Positions 47,260 to 60,800 of a stretch of 64,000 nucleotides of DNA are shown in pieces. Under the pieces are notes generated by a model. The model searched no databases and was not told the DNA's origin. It saw only the letters and a list, made by a program, of their open reading frames with translations. Numbering within the stretch: position 1 is the first letter of the stretch; each line of letters starts with the position of its first letter. This DNA comes from Gavia stellata (Eukaryota; Chordata; Aves; Gaviiformes; Gaviidae). Made by a program: the position numbers and the translations under genes. Location: the NCBI RefSeq assembly GCF_030936135.1, contig NC_082595.1:105255334-105319333 (forward strand), in the 5' to 3' direction.

Positions 47260-48742
47260 AATTTGGGGGTTATGGATGGCAAATGTTGTCAAGCTGGCTC
47301 TCCAAGAATAGGTATACGGATGACTGGACGATGTTTACAGAGGATCATAAGGTTTTCCATCATGGAAATTCAGCAAGGAATTCATGATACTTTTGAGTAC
47401 GAAACTAAAAAAGGTACAAAATAAACATGCCAGGGGATATAAGATTGGCTTTTTGAGAGAGGACTTTCCTGTGGGCCTTAAAATGGACTGGTGTTAGCCC
47501 CACTGTAAGTGACATTTTTATCAGTGGAGAAAGATATCAAGGTGATAAAAATTAACAATAAATACTAAATAAGGGTTCTCATCCCATAGGTCATTGATAC
47601 AGAGTAATAGGGATCACTATGTAAAATGTTCAAAAGTCAGTAATACATTTCAGTTTCTATAAAACCCTTTACAAAGTCCTAGGTGGAAGAAAAAAGAATG
47701 AGGCCCATGCTTACAGATAAGAGGACTTTGTCATGCGAAGCAGTGACTCTGAAAAAGATATGGGAAGTGGTGGTTGATTATCAAATGAACACGAGTTCCA
47801 GAGCTGCTTTTTTGCCAGAAAGCTGACTGCAATCCATGCATATATAAACAGGAGCACTGGGGGAAAGGGAGGAGGTCCAGAGGCCTCGCACTACTATGGC
47901 TGTTTAAAAAATAGTGTGCTCAGTTTTGTAGTCTACAATGCAGGAAAGAGCCATGAGGGTGGTAGAAGTGCTGGGAAACCTTCCTGAAGATGAAGTGCCT
48001 AATTTATTCAGCAGAGGTTAAGAGATGGTTTGGTACTTACTTGGGGAACAAAAAATTGATAGGACAACTGAGTTGTTCTATTAGTTCACCAAGATACATT
48101 AAGATATCATAGCTGGAAAGTGAAATTTTACAAGTTCACCTTGAAATAAGGAATACATTTGAACTGGAAATAGTGATTTATAAGCGAACACCGATCAATA
48201 ATTGCAGTCAGTTCATCACCCCAAGAAATCTTTAAATCAGCTCTAATTCATACAGGAATTATTTAGTGAAAATCCTACAGCCTGCATTAAAGTAGGAAGT
48301 CAGATGAAGAGATTGCAAGGAACACTTCTGGCATATAAGTGCCTTAATTAATAGTTTTGTCATGTATTTTGGAAGCTTTGGTTGCATTCTCGTTCAATGG
48401 TCTTTTCCTCATGTCGATTAGTCCTAGAGGCTTCAGATCTTTCCTAGATTCATAGCTTTTAGGGCTGGGCTGGCAATTAGTCTGACTCCCTGAATACCAA
48501 CGTTTGAACTTGAGCTTCCCTAGGTTTAATCATGTCAATTGTTTTTCTTCCTTTGCATTTCATTTTTTGTGTGTCCATATCTTTAATGTGTTTTCCTGTA
48601 TAGATATGGATGACAACCACAAAATGGAATCAATCAACATGTTACCTGCTTTTTCAACTTTTTGGTTTTATGATGGTCAAATAAATGGTCTGCCATGGGT
48701 GGAATTCACTGACATCAGAGGACAGTCAGCATTTTGTAGGAG
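47260..48742 (+). other. Non-coding DNA with an ancient CR1-like relic
   Basis: AT-rich. At 48446-48493, 'ctagattcatagcttttagggc ... tagtctgactccctg' resembles the 3' end of an old amniote CR1-type LINE (compare 'gattcatagattccaaggcc ... tctagtctgacctcctg'). No gene was recognised. Confidence 0.5.
48446..48493 (-). repeat. Old CR1-type LINE 3' end relic
   Basis: About 48 bases keep the landmarks GATTCATAG, AGGGCTGG and TAGTCTGACTCCCTG in order. It is highly diverged and family assignment is by memory of the amniote consensus. Confidence 0.4.
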
Positions 48743-50875
48743 ATCACAGAATCACAGAATGACAAGGGTTGGAAGGGACTTCTGGAGATCAGCTGGTCCA
48801 ACCCCCCACCAGAGCAGGTTCACCTAGAGCACGTTGCACAGGAATGCATCCAGGCGAGTTTTGAGTATCTCCAGACCTCCCTGGGCAGCCTGTGCCAGTG
48901 CTCCGCCACCCTCAAAGTAAAGAAGTTCCTCCTCATGTTTAGGTGGAACTTCCTATGATCAGGTTTGTGCCCATTACCTCTTGTCCTGTCACTGGGCACC
49001 GCTGAAAAAAGACTGGCCCCATCCTCCTGGCACCCACCCCTGAAGTATTTATAAGCATTGATAAGATCCCCCCTCAGTCTTCTCTTCTCCAGACTAAAAA
49101 GACCCAAGTCCCTCAGCCTTTCCTCATAAGAAAGATGTTCCAGTCCCCTAATCATCTTCGTAGCCCTTTGCTGTACCCTCTCCAGCAGTTCCCTGTCCTT
49201 CTTGAACCGGGGAGCCCAGAACTGGACACAGCACTCCATATGCGGCCTCACCAGGGCAGAGTAGAGGGGAAGGATAACCCCCCTCGACCTACTAGCCACA
49301 CTCTTCTTGATGCACCCCAGGATGCCATTGGCCTTCTTGGCCCCAAGGGCACGTTGCTGGCTCATGGTCATCCTGTTGTCCCCCAGGACTCTTCGGTCCC
49401 TTTCCACAGAGCTGCTCTCCAGCAGGGCAGCCCCTCACCTGTAATGATGCACGGGGTTATTCCGCCCCAGGTGCAGTACCCTACCCTTGCCTTTGTTGAA
49501 TTTCATCAGGTTCCTCTCTGCCCAACTCTCCAGCCTCTCCAGGTCACGCTGAATGGCAGCACAGCCTTTTGGTGTGTCCGCCACTCCTCCCAGTTTTGTG
49601 TCATCTGCAAACTTGCTGAGGGCACACTCTATCCCTTCATCCAGGTCATTGAGGAATATATTGAACAGGACTGGACCCAGCACTGACCCCTGGGGAACAC
49701 CTCTTGTTACAGACCTCCAGCTAGACTCTGTGCCACTAATCACAACCCTCTGAGGTCTATCTATCAGCCAGTTTTCAATCTACCCCACGGTCCGTTCATC
49801 TAACCCACACTTCCTAAGTTTGCCTGTGAGGATGGCGTGGGAGACGGTGTCGAAAGCCTTGCTGAAGTCAAGGTAGGCAACATCCACTGCCCCCCCTCAT
49901 CTATCCATCCAGTCACACCATCGTAGATGGCTATCAGATTGGTCAGACATGACTTCCCTTTGGTGAATCCATGTTGACTACTTCCGATAACCTTCTTTTT
50001 CTCCAGATGCTTTGAGATGAGGCCCAGAATGAGCTGTCCCATCATCTTTCCAGGGATGGAGGTGAGGCTGACTGGCCTGTAGTTTCCTGGGTCTTCCTTC
50101 TTGCCCTTTTTGGAGACTGGAGTGACCTTGCCTTTCCTCCAGTCCTCAGGCACCTCACCTGTTCTCCAGGACCTTTCAAAGATGATGGAGAGTGGCCCAG
50201 CAACGACTTCTGCCAGCTCCCTCAGCACTTGCGGGTGCATCCCATCACGACTTGTGGATGTCCAGTTTACCTAATGGGTCTCTAACTTGATCCTCCTCAA
50301 CCAAGGGAAACTCTTCCTTCCTCCAGACTTTCTCTGTTACCTCCAAAGTCTGGGACTCCTGAGGGCTGGCCGGAGCAGTAAAGACTGAAGCAAAGAAGGC
50401 CTTCAGTAACTCCGCCTTCTCTACATCATCTGTCACCATGGCAGCTGTCTCATTCAACAGCGGGCCCACATTTTCTCTAGTTTTCCTTTTGCCTCTGATG
50501 TACTTGAAGAAACCCTTCCTGTTGACCTTGACATCCCTTGCCAGGTTTAATTCCAAGGAGGCCTTGGCTTTCCTCGTTTCATCCCTGCATACTCTGACGG
50601 CATTCTTGTAATCTTCCCAAGTGGTCAGTCCCTTCTTCCATGTACTGTAAACTTCCTTCTTCCACTTGAGCTTTTCCAGAAGCTCCCTGCTCAACCATGC
50701 AGGTCTCCTGCTTCCCTTGCCTGATTTCTTGCTCTTAGGGATGCACCACCAATCCTGAGCTTGGAGGAAGTGGGACCTGAATATCACCCAGCTCTCTTGA
50801 GCCCCCCTACCCTCTAGAGCCCTGACCCATGGGATTTCTCCAAGCAGTTTCTTGAAAAGATGCTCCATATCATGA
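48743..50875 (-). mobile_element. CR1 LINE, longest copy in the window (2.1 kb)
   Basis: It starts with 'atcacagaatcacagaatgacaagggttggaagggacttctgg' (complement of the tail) and extends upstream through all of the reverse transcriptase into the linker after the endonuclease. Its 3' UTR differs from the copies at 28330 and 40071 (ctggagatcagctggtccaacccccc), marking a third subfamily. ORF2 is broken into at least four pieces. The endonuclease and ORF1 are missing through 5' truncation near 50875. Confidence 0.95.
48820..50875 (-). pseudogene. CR1 ORF2 remnant with frameshifts and stops
   Basis: In ORF2 order on the minus strand: the pre-RT linker (LFKKLLGEIPWVRALEGRGA; frame 51003-50245, only the part below about 50875 is CR1), RT blocks with YRPVSLTSIPGK and QHGFTKGKSCLTNL (50240-49800), motif B ([14 protein letters not shown]) and the catalytic FADD box, intact at 49600-49611 (49743-49435), and the C-terminal part (49407-48820). 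The pieces are separated by a frame change near 50240 and by an amber TAG at 49780-49782 where the related sequence has Trp. This copy cannot make a functional protein. Confidence 0.9.
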
Positions 50876-53800
50876 AAAATGAGCTGGTGCAGAGCTCTGA
50901 TCCATTTACAGATAATACCATTTATATCCACTTGCATTCTGATTATCAGCTTGCATTGGGCATCCTTAGAATTGGTCATTTCTCTAAAAAGTAATTGGAA
51001 CATATTAAAAGGTGATTAAGAAAATGACTAATCAATTACAGAACGTAATACCATGTTTCACTCAAAGTAATTTTCCATACTTAGCCAGAGGTCTTAATTA
51101 TGTTTTTACACTGCTTTGGTTGATACTGTTTTTATTAGATAGTGCTTATTGTATATGAAAAACAAAACAGTTCCATTAAAACAGATAGATAGGTATTTGA
51201 CTTTGATGTGGGGATTACTGGGCAGAAACCTTTGATCGGTGCTGTGAATCTGACCAGATAGCTGTAATGGCTCTTTCTATAAAAATAGGTGAGTATTAGA
51301 AATCCCCAGCAGAAGACAGCAGTATCTACGAGAAGGGAGGCTTTCCATCATGATCTGCAATGCACAGAAGTATTTGCAGCTCAGAAAGATTGACAAGCCA
51401 GCATGCTGTTCAGGGTAACAAAAGCTGTTTGCACAAATCCCCTTGCAGTCATCACGTCTCATTTAATTGACATCCCACTAGTTTGCTTTTCTCTAAAAGC
51501 TTTATTTGACCGAGTATTCTGGAAAACCCTGCATTATCAATTTAGTATGGGCAAAGCAAGTTTCTGCAGCAGCTATTTTCAGGAGCTAATGTTGGCCATT
51601 TGAAGCCCTGTCCCACCTTCAGCTCTGCCCTGTTTTGCAGGAGCACTGCTTGACTCATTCCACTCTGTGCTCCCACTCACGGGGCACGTGGTTGTGCCTT
51701 TCTGTATGTTGCATGCGTATCAATCAGAACTGTATCGTGTTACAGGAAAACCCTACGTTGGCAAACAGCGTTCACAGTTTGTGCTTTAAGCATACCTCAA
51801 GGACATCTGTGTATGGTAAAAATAAAAATAGCCACACTGGAAAGAACATGGAAAAATTCTCTAGAGAGTGACTGTAAAATAAAATGATCCCATCTAAAAA
51901 TATGATGCGTACCTACCACAGAATTTCACCTTGATTTTAAAGTTCTGCTAACACTGGAGGTGGCCTGAGGACAAATTCTGGGGCCACGGGAGGACCTGTG
52001 CTCCTATGTGGTATGTGGTATGACTATGTGGTATGACTGCACTGAAACGTGCAGGCAGAGGTAGACGGAGCCACAACGTGGCTGGGAGCTGTGCAGACAC
52101 AGCAGGAGCCTGGGATTGCTTGCACATCCTTGGGCAGTGCAAGTGGCAAGTGGTGCAGTCTGTGCATGATGATGCTGAGCACCTTGATGTCTTTCCCAAC
52201 GTAGGCCTGCGTCATAGATGTTACAAGAAACAATAGCGGCATGGATAGCCTCGCAGCCTATATTTTGGTAAAATACAGCCTCATTCCACAGACAGTTTGG
52301 GTGTAAGACTTTTCACTTGATTTTGTAATAGTTTTGTTCTGTTTAAGTAGAAAATGATACCTACTTGGTGTATTTTCTAGACCTAGTGATAAAACCAAAT
52401 ATGCAACAAAACCTCTGTGAAAGACATTAAAATTCTCTTCACTGTTAATATCACACAGCAATAAGTCTCAAATGCAAATCCACCTGTAGCCCTGATTTTG
52501 CTGTGCACCAGTCATGGTATGAATTTTATTCTTGAAGTATGTATTCATCATTATTTTCAATACAACGCAACTATTCTTTACTTGTGTTACAGTAACCCCT
52601 AGAGGTCCCACTGGAGGGTTTCATCATCCTATGCACAACTGACATAATGAGGTTAATCTTATTGAGTGTATTTGGTTCCCTGTACCCCAATGTCCATGAT
52701 TTATCATTTCTTTTGTCAGTGAGTAGTGAGATAATGAGATAGCAGGTTGACAAGGGCAGAAATAAATTTAGGTTTAAAATGACGGATGTGCCTTGTGAGC
52801 AAGTTCAGCCAAGTAGGACCTCAGTCTGTTCCATGGGAATTGCCAGGTCAAAGCTGACTCAGAATTAGTATTTATGAATACCCTATCAAAATATAAGCAT
52901 GAATAATGATAAATGTCTTATTAATACATATATTAACTGATATTTTCCACTACCCAGTATTTCTTAAAATAGCTATGCACCAAAGTTGAGAAGAATTATG
53001 CTTTCAACATCATCGGATCAGAATTATGGCTGCCTGCTATGATGCAGTGTGTGTTCTTCGTACCAGATAATAAAAATACATGTTTTGTACTATGTGGACA
53101 TGATAAACTTTGCAATGTTCTTGCCTATCCATTGCCTCACTTTTAAGAGTTGGGGGTTTTTAAGTGATAAATGTCATACGTGTTTTCACACAGCATTGCA
53201 GGAAGTTGAACTTTTTAAATTAGATGTTTAGTGATGAGTGATGGCGATTACACTTCATGTCTGGGGAAAACTTAAGAAAATATTTAGAGTTGAAAGGGTT
53301 TTAAAATAATGTAGTTGAAATCAGAGGAGTTAGATGCCCAGATGCATTTGAAGTGTCCACAGTATGACTACTGCATCTTTAGACATCTAATTGTCTTCAA
53401 GTATCTGCCCTTTATGCTGTGTTTACATGCAAAAACTGTGCCCTTTGTGGCTAGTGTTGTGTTTTCTGGCATGAATGTGTTGGTGTGTATGATGTGAGCA
53501 TTGCAGAGGTATTGAGAGAAACTTTTATCTTCAACCAACATTTTTATATGATAGAATGTGTATGTGAGACCAGATATTACCTTCTTCTATCCTGGTAGGC
53601 GTGACATTTTTAATCTGGTTAATACATACTGCATTTTGTATACATTTGCAGTTAAAAGAAGATCGTGTGCTGCTCTGTAGCAGGCACCAAGTGTTTCTCG
53701 GTTTTTACTGGGCTTTCGATGTCACGAGCCATGGAGACAGGGGAGTAGTAAACATTTCTGGCTACATTAAATGAAGATTGGTCCCATTTGGCTTGCAATT

Positions 53801-54789
53801 TTAAGTACTTATTAGTTTATTTAATACAGATTTTGACTGCCTTTTATTATGTATATGTGCATGATTCACAGGCTTAGGAGACGTGGCACGTTCAGCCTCT
53901 AGCTCGAGAGGATCGCTGTGTTGGAGACAGGCACGTTCTCGTTCTTGAACACCACCCCAGGCTGTGTCTATGTTACAGCTGACAAGGGCTGGGAGCAGGA
54001 CGGTGGTGTGAGCCACCGCTTCTGATCGCAGGCTTGCCCTGCAGCCGCTCTACAGCCTGCCCATTCGGGTGTGCGAAGGTGCCTGGCAGAATATTAAACT
54101 GCCAGACAGGCTTAGACATAGAGTCCCTTGGGCTGTGCCTGGGGTTGCGCTTGTAGTTTCCCTGTCTGAATATAGAGTAAGTCTGATCCAGAGGGCAGCC
54201 TTTGGATGACCCCGGCATGCAATGTGGAAGTACCCATCGTCTCAGAGCATAGCCAGCTCTCTAAGCTGGAAAGTTAGGTCAAAGATACATGGCTACGAAG
54301 AAGAGAGAGAGAGCGATTTCAGCTGAGGAAACATCCATGACCTCGACATGCCCCAGCCATGATTTTGTAGCTCTCCACTGGTGATAATCCATGTTGGCTC
54401 AGACCCCAGCTGGGATCAGACAGGTCAGCTCCTGCTTAGAGATTTCTGACTGGGCAATAGAAACAGAGCTCTAAACAGAAGGAAAAGAATGAAAAATTTT
54501 AGGATTAGACTGAGAACACTTACATTTGGCTTGGCAGTAGCAATGCCACAGACGCATGCAGCGTTTGGGAGCTGCTTCCTGACGCCCGCACATAAGACAT
54601 TCGTGGAGCAGCATCCAGGCTGCGTATCAGAGCATTTGCTCGACTTGCAAGCCTAAGCGTGGCTCTGGAGGCAACCACGGAGCTTGCTACTGGCCTCAGT
54701 GGGCAGATTGTCTCTTCTTGTATTTACTCGCACTTTGAGCAGACCGAGAGCCTGATGACAAGAATGTCCAATGCGTGATGACCAATGCA
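50876..54789 (+). other. Non-coding DNA right of the long CR1
   Basis: No exon was recognised. A minor local duplication (ctatgtggtatg repeated within 52003-52036) precedes a less AT-rich patch at 51950-52260 whose frames on both strands are unfamiliar. Otherwise the sequence is AT-rich and featureless to my eye. Confidence 0.45.
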
Positions 54790-54888
54790 GGACATGGTTT
54801 AATGGGCATGGTGGTGTTGGGTTGATGGTTGGACTTGATGATCTTACAGGTCTTTTCCAACCTTAATGATTCTGTGATTCTGTGATTT
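54790..54888 (+). mobile_element. CR1 LINE 3' tail fragment
   Basis: 'gacatggtttaatgggcatgg' then 'ggttggacttgatgatcttacaggtcttttccaaccttaatg' and the octamers ATTCTGTG ATTCTGTG. It belongs to the same subfamily as 28330, 42241 and 43520. Only the last 99 bases or so are present. Confidence 0.95.
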
Positions 54889-57800
54889 AGCTTCTGCAGA
54901 TGGTCAGGACATGCCCGTCTAATTTCTTGCATGTAGGGGCCAGAGGGAGAGAAAACAAGGAATTTAATGGGCACTGTAGAGTAGTCAGAAGGAACACCCT
55001 CCTGGTACTCTGCAATGTAATGTGAGAGTCACACAAGGTAAACAGTGGTTTATCTGTGGGGACACTGGGTTGTGTTTGCTTTATGGGTCTCCTTAGGGCT
55101 ACGTAGGAAGAATGTTTCTCTACCTCTTGGAGGCTGCATGTTGCTGCAGTTTGCGAGGTTTGTGGTGTTACGTTATTGATTTTATTTTCTTAGGAAAAAA
55201 GGTAAATAGAAAATTATTCATTTGCGCACCCTGGCATGAGTTGGACCTCAGGATTCCTGTATTAAAGCTCAAGGTGACTGAGAAACAGAAGGTACTTCAT
55301 TATTTAACCCCCCAGTGAAGAGACGTCTTTAATTCGTTATTACATAACTGCTTTTTCAGAAAAATTCTGTATTTTTCCATGCATCTCTGACTCTGTTTCC
55401 AGTTAGTCTAGTAAACATGGGTGTGTAGGAAGAAGGGGAATAATTGCTTTTTAAATGGTTGACAATAATGCAATTAAACCCCTGTAATCAGATGCTACAG
55501 GATGTGGCTATTTATTTCAAGGTCCTTTTTGCTAAAGATCTATCCTGCAGTGATCAACCAGTGGCAGTTCTTGGGCTTCAGACATAAATAGCCAGGAAGG
55601 CAAAGCTAGGGAGATCTGCAGATCGAATTTATCCATGGCAATTTTAAGGGTGGTGTGACAAGATCATCTCTGGATAAGTAAGGAATGAGCTAGCTAGTTA
55701 TCCCAACGAAACAACCATTTCGATCCTTTGGTTGCTTTCAGTGCAGGTGCTTTTGGACAAAGTTCTGCTCTCAGACACTCCCCCCCATTATAGATGTTCC
55801 CACCATTATTTTTTTTATAGCGTCGTTATTGTTTCCAGGAACAGAGAAAAGAGAATTTGATTATGTTTGTATCATAGCATCATTCAAGAGCTCCATTGTG
55901 CTTAACTGTGCAAAAAACAGATAAAGAGAAACTCATTCTCAGACAGCTACAGAAGGCAAAGAACAAAGAACAGAGCAGGAAGGGACACAGTCAGATGCAC
56001 ACATATATATTACTATTATATTTACTCTATGTTTTCAAAGGTAAATAAAGCAAGAGACATCTCTCAGCCAAATCATCCATTTAATAACTCATTTTTCTAT
56101 AATGTTAGGACACGTTTGGGTGTTGCGGAGAGACTCTTATAGAGGGAGGTGGCCTCAGAGAGATGCTCAGCGAGAAAGAGAGTGTTCAGGGCATGGAGCA
56201 CAAGAGTCAACACCTTGAGATCTCCAAGATCATTTTGTTTGTTTTGAACATGTTGCAGCCTACTGACAGCCTTGCCTGTGCTCACTTCAGAGAGGGGTGG
56301 TTACGCTGTAGTATGTACAGTGCGATTACACTGCTATTAATACAGCCCCAGGGAAAGGGAGGACAGCATGGTACAGTACGTGTGAAAAGACATCTTGTGC
56401 TGGCGGCATCGTCGTTGAGTCATTCCATCCTGTCTGCGGCTGTGGGCAGCAGTCACTTCAGGGCCGTAACGATTAGCCGCCACGGGCTAATCGTTATAAT
56501 AAGCACTTCAGGCAGAGTCTGGCTCCCCCCACTTAGTCTCCCTCCACTTTAGGTCTGTAAATATTTGTCCTGTCCGCATCTATTGTTGGCACAGAGGCAT
56601 CAGAAGAAAGTTCTCTTAAGCCTTTGCTTGCATATTTGGCTTTGGGCCAGCGAAAGTTAAACCCGATCATCTCAGCCTCTTACTGCCCCTGCTAATTCTT
56701 TTTTTCAGTAGTAAATGATGACTCTCTTCAAGATGGGCCGGAATTTCCTGGGGGTAGGTTGGCACTCCCCCAAGGCATACGCGTTTAAGAGCATGTGCCT
56801 GTGCAAGTAAACAGCAGGATAGAGAGGTTTTTTCTTCCTTTTGTACACACTATCCAATTTGTTCCTTGGCACTTTCCCCGCTCACAGGGAAGGATGGCTG
56901 TCTCTGTATACAAGCCAGTGTTTGATTTATTTATTTTTTGCCTTCCTTCCTCTAGCTGTCTGTAGCAGGCACACCGCATTTCCCAAAATACAAGTGTTAA
57001 TTACAAGTGTTAATACAAGTATCGCTTGCTGCCCCTCCTGCAACATCTATGCCACTGTTATTTCCAAGTTACCCAAAATGAGAAAAGCAATTTGGATGAG
57101 TCAGGGAGTCTGCCCTGACTCAGACTGTTCAATGTAGGAGTGTCTCAGGGTCATGCATATTTCTATTCATATAGGGTCAAACTTGAGCAGGGAGCTCAGG
57201 TTTGATTTGCCTATTTTTAGCAAAGTCACACCAATGTAGCAAATCCAGGCAAACTAAACCTGGCTCAGTTTGCTTTGGATTTGTGTGAACAAAACCCAAA
57301 ACAATCATTATCTTAAAGTAATGAAACGTACTCATTTTATTCTGTGCTCAGCCAACACACTAGTCTTTATGTCTGTGGTGGGAAATTTTGTACAAGGTCC
57401 TCCTTTATTCTTGCTGTCCCCAATTGGTATGACCATCTAGCATCAGATGTTCTGCTTTTGCAGTGAAAATTGTTGAAACCTAGCTATTTTCGTGCCTCAT
57501 ACACAGGTCAGGTTTTTTTCTTCACACAAATTAAACCACAAAGACCTCTCTTGAATTCTGGTCCTTTCCAAGTCTATATGCAAGGACACTGAGAGAGACT
57601 ATATTATTTCTCTTTCCTACCCTCTCAGAAGGCTCTTGATGCAAGGACAAATGAAGAAAGAGTTTGGATCCAGGTGTGCTATTTATTACTGTGAAGAACA
57701 AGAAGTTTTGAGTAAATATTCTCACTGTATCCTTTGTGCTCCCACCAAGGTTTATTAGTCCTGGGTCCAACAAAATAAATCCGTGTTAGAAAAAGTGACT

Positions 57801-60800
57801 GGTGCAAGGATTAGAACATATTAATATTCTTGCTTCCAGGAAGGCAAATTGTCTTTAAATACAGCAACTGAGAAAAAAATATAGTGAGAAGTTGAACAGA
57901 AGTATCTAGGGAGCTAGGGAAACTCTGTAGGAGAGCAGAAAATGGTTATAGGAAAGTGTGTGATGGGAAAAACCCTGTATCCGAAGTCTCATATCTCTGG
58001 AATGGCTCAGTGAGAATTTCTCCTTGGCTGGGATAAGCTAGCGTTGCTCTATTGACCTTTTTGAGGTTCAACTGATTTACCCCAGCTTAAGATCTGACCT
58101 TTTGTGTCCAGATAGCAAGGTGGCATAGAACTGGGAGAGATCAGAGCAACACTTCCTAATCTCCGTGAAGGCTTCTGAAGCAGATAAAAAGGTAGCGCTC
58201 CTGCTTTGCATTCTTTAACACTTTAGTGGAGCAAGCAGGATGTTGAAGTTGCTCTGAATGAGATCGGAACAAGGTTTAGAAGTTCTTGTAACCTTAAAAA
58301 TACAGGTGACACTGATTTGTGTTCTCTTCTGAGAGCTTAAATGGTTGCGATATAAGCAACCAAACTGAAACATGGCCCAATGCACTTAGTCTGGTAGCAC
58401 TGTCACCACAAAGACAGAAATAAAGATCATATCTGGGCACCAGCCTAAAAAGGTTCTATGGACTGTTAAACAAATTAAGGATCAGATAACATGTTCTCCT
58501 GGTCACTGGGACAAAGCCTGTCTGCCTCAGAGTAAAAACATGCATTGTGCCATAGCTAGAAATGCTCACTCTCAACTTCTTGTCATGTATGAAAATCCAC
58601 ATCATTTTTATGGCTGTGCAAAGCATTAGATCATCTGAAAAAAATGACAAAAATCTGTAGTTTAAATTGGCCTCCCCTCTTTATTAAGCAATACCAAGAG
58701 GCAGCACAGGTCTTGGAGCTCACCCAGAGGAAGTTTGGTATTTGATTTGAACATGCACAGTGCATCTCTAAAATTCAAACTTGACGTGGAGGCCAAGACA
58801 AATGTATTCAGACACGCAGCCCGGACCTGTAGTCCATGTTACATGACAGCCTGATGTCATGCTCTTAGCCTGCGAAGCATTTGTAGCAGAAATCATCCTT
58901 GCAGCATGGCAAACAAGGCCTTTCTGTTGTTTTTTTTTCGCTGTTAGGGCTTCATCTCTAGCCGTTATTAGATTACTGGATAGAGAACCTGGCACAGAGC
59001 TCAAGCTAATGTGAGAAAATAGAACTGTATGTATCCATGCATGCACCAGTTCTGAAGAACTGATACTGCTTTTGTGTTTATTGGGTGTAGATGTGACCCA
59101 CCTTTAGACTGTACTACAACAGTATCTGCATCACTGCCTTTCCCAGGGCCATCTGTGATCTTCCTTGCTGATATGATTCTATAATTTCCTCTTCCTTCCC
59201 ATCCTTCCAGTCTTACGTGCAACAGGAAGACTAAAAAAAAAATAAAATACGGTATTGTTGGATTTCTAGTCAGCAATATCCTGGGAGAAGCAGCTTTGAC
59301 TGCTCCGCTGAAAAAGTTGCTACAAGATGATGTCATCTGGCAGTAGGCACCAAAACAAGATGTGGTATTGCAGCAGCTAAAAATGACAATCTGCAATGCA
59401 CCAATATTTAGGTTTCATGGTCCTATAAAGCAGTTCCATTCAGAGACGCAACTAAACACTGTTTGAGTTCTGGCTCCTTGCAAGATGCACTGTGCCTGTA
59501 TTATCCACATAATTTGCTGTAACAGAAGTAGAAAAAGTATTACACTAAACAGAAGCGGGCTGTTATATTTGCTCCAAAAATTACTTCTCTGCTTAATGCA
59601 ATGTTGCAATCCAAACGCGGCTGGTTTATAAAATCACTTTTTTAAAATCACACTACTTTATTTTAAACCCTTGGGAAAGCACTGCTGAAAGACATATTTC
59701 TGAAACTGTTTAGCAAAATGTTAATTTGAGATTTGGTATCTAGGAGTCTGGTGTCATAATCTCCAGAGTCAGGTGTTCAGATCGTTGCAGAAAAGGCTGT
59801 TTACATTAAGGAAACCACCTTAGTACAAAGGGCAGATCACAGAAGGGCTCGCTGGTTCATTTGCAAGCTGTGCAAAAATTTATGTGCAATTTTTTGCTGG
59901 GGGAATTGGCTCCTAAATACAAACCATATTGGGCTTTGAAACATGTGACCAGCTCTCTAAGAAGGCCGTGAACAGCAAGTAAAAAAGTGAAGTTCCATGA
60001 GGACAGAAGGCGGTATGTAATCTTCTTGCTAGAAGGTAAACACCAGGGCATACAGTGCGCAGGCAAGGCAAATGATGTTTTGACTTAAAAAGGCAAAGCA
60101 CACAAAAATTGCAGAAATATGCATAGATCTAGAATGCAATACCAGAATTGTTATGGCTGGCTTAGACTTTGATCCAGCAAATAGTATGATAGCTTTAGAT
60201 ATCTCTCCTTCAGCAAGTATTCAGGCTGACATTCAGGGTGTGGGGCAAGCAGCAGTGCCCTATATGTAAGACTGGGTATCCATCCATTAGTGAGTTACCA
60301 CACTTTACTGAAGGCGGAGAAGAGGCTGATATTGCAAGCCTACAGAGAATAGTGGTCTTGCTCTCATGAAACCTGTACAGTAGGGTGGAAGGAGCTCAGA
60401 AACAGAAGTCATGATTACATGCCACAACCTGCTTGACATGAAGTTCTCCACTGAGCATTTTCAGAATTGAAAAACTTGCTCATAGCAGAAACGGAGCTTT
60501 CCCTGACATACGGGATGTGATGGAAGCATGAAGTAGCTGCGCAAGGCAGCAGAGAGATAGCTTGCGTGGTATTGTTGCAAAGCCTGCGGTCAGGAAAAGC
60601 CGCAGGTATTGCCTGAGCACCCTCATCACACCATGATGTGTACAAGAGAGGAACCGCTGATGTGAAACAAGACAAAACCAAAACTCAGCTGAGCCTTTCA
60701 GCTTATCAACAAGAAAATACAATGAACGATCTCGACAGAGACTCCAGTATCAAAGAAAGACACAAAAAATTTGAAAGCCATCATTTGGGAGCACATCATA

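Noticed and set aside
49135..49753. Plus-strand frames of 183 and 66 codons.
   Set aside because: They are antisense shadows of the CR1 copy at 48743-50875.
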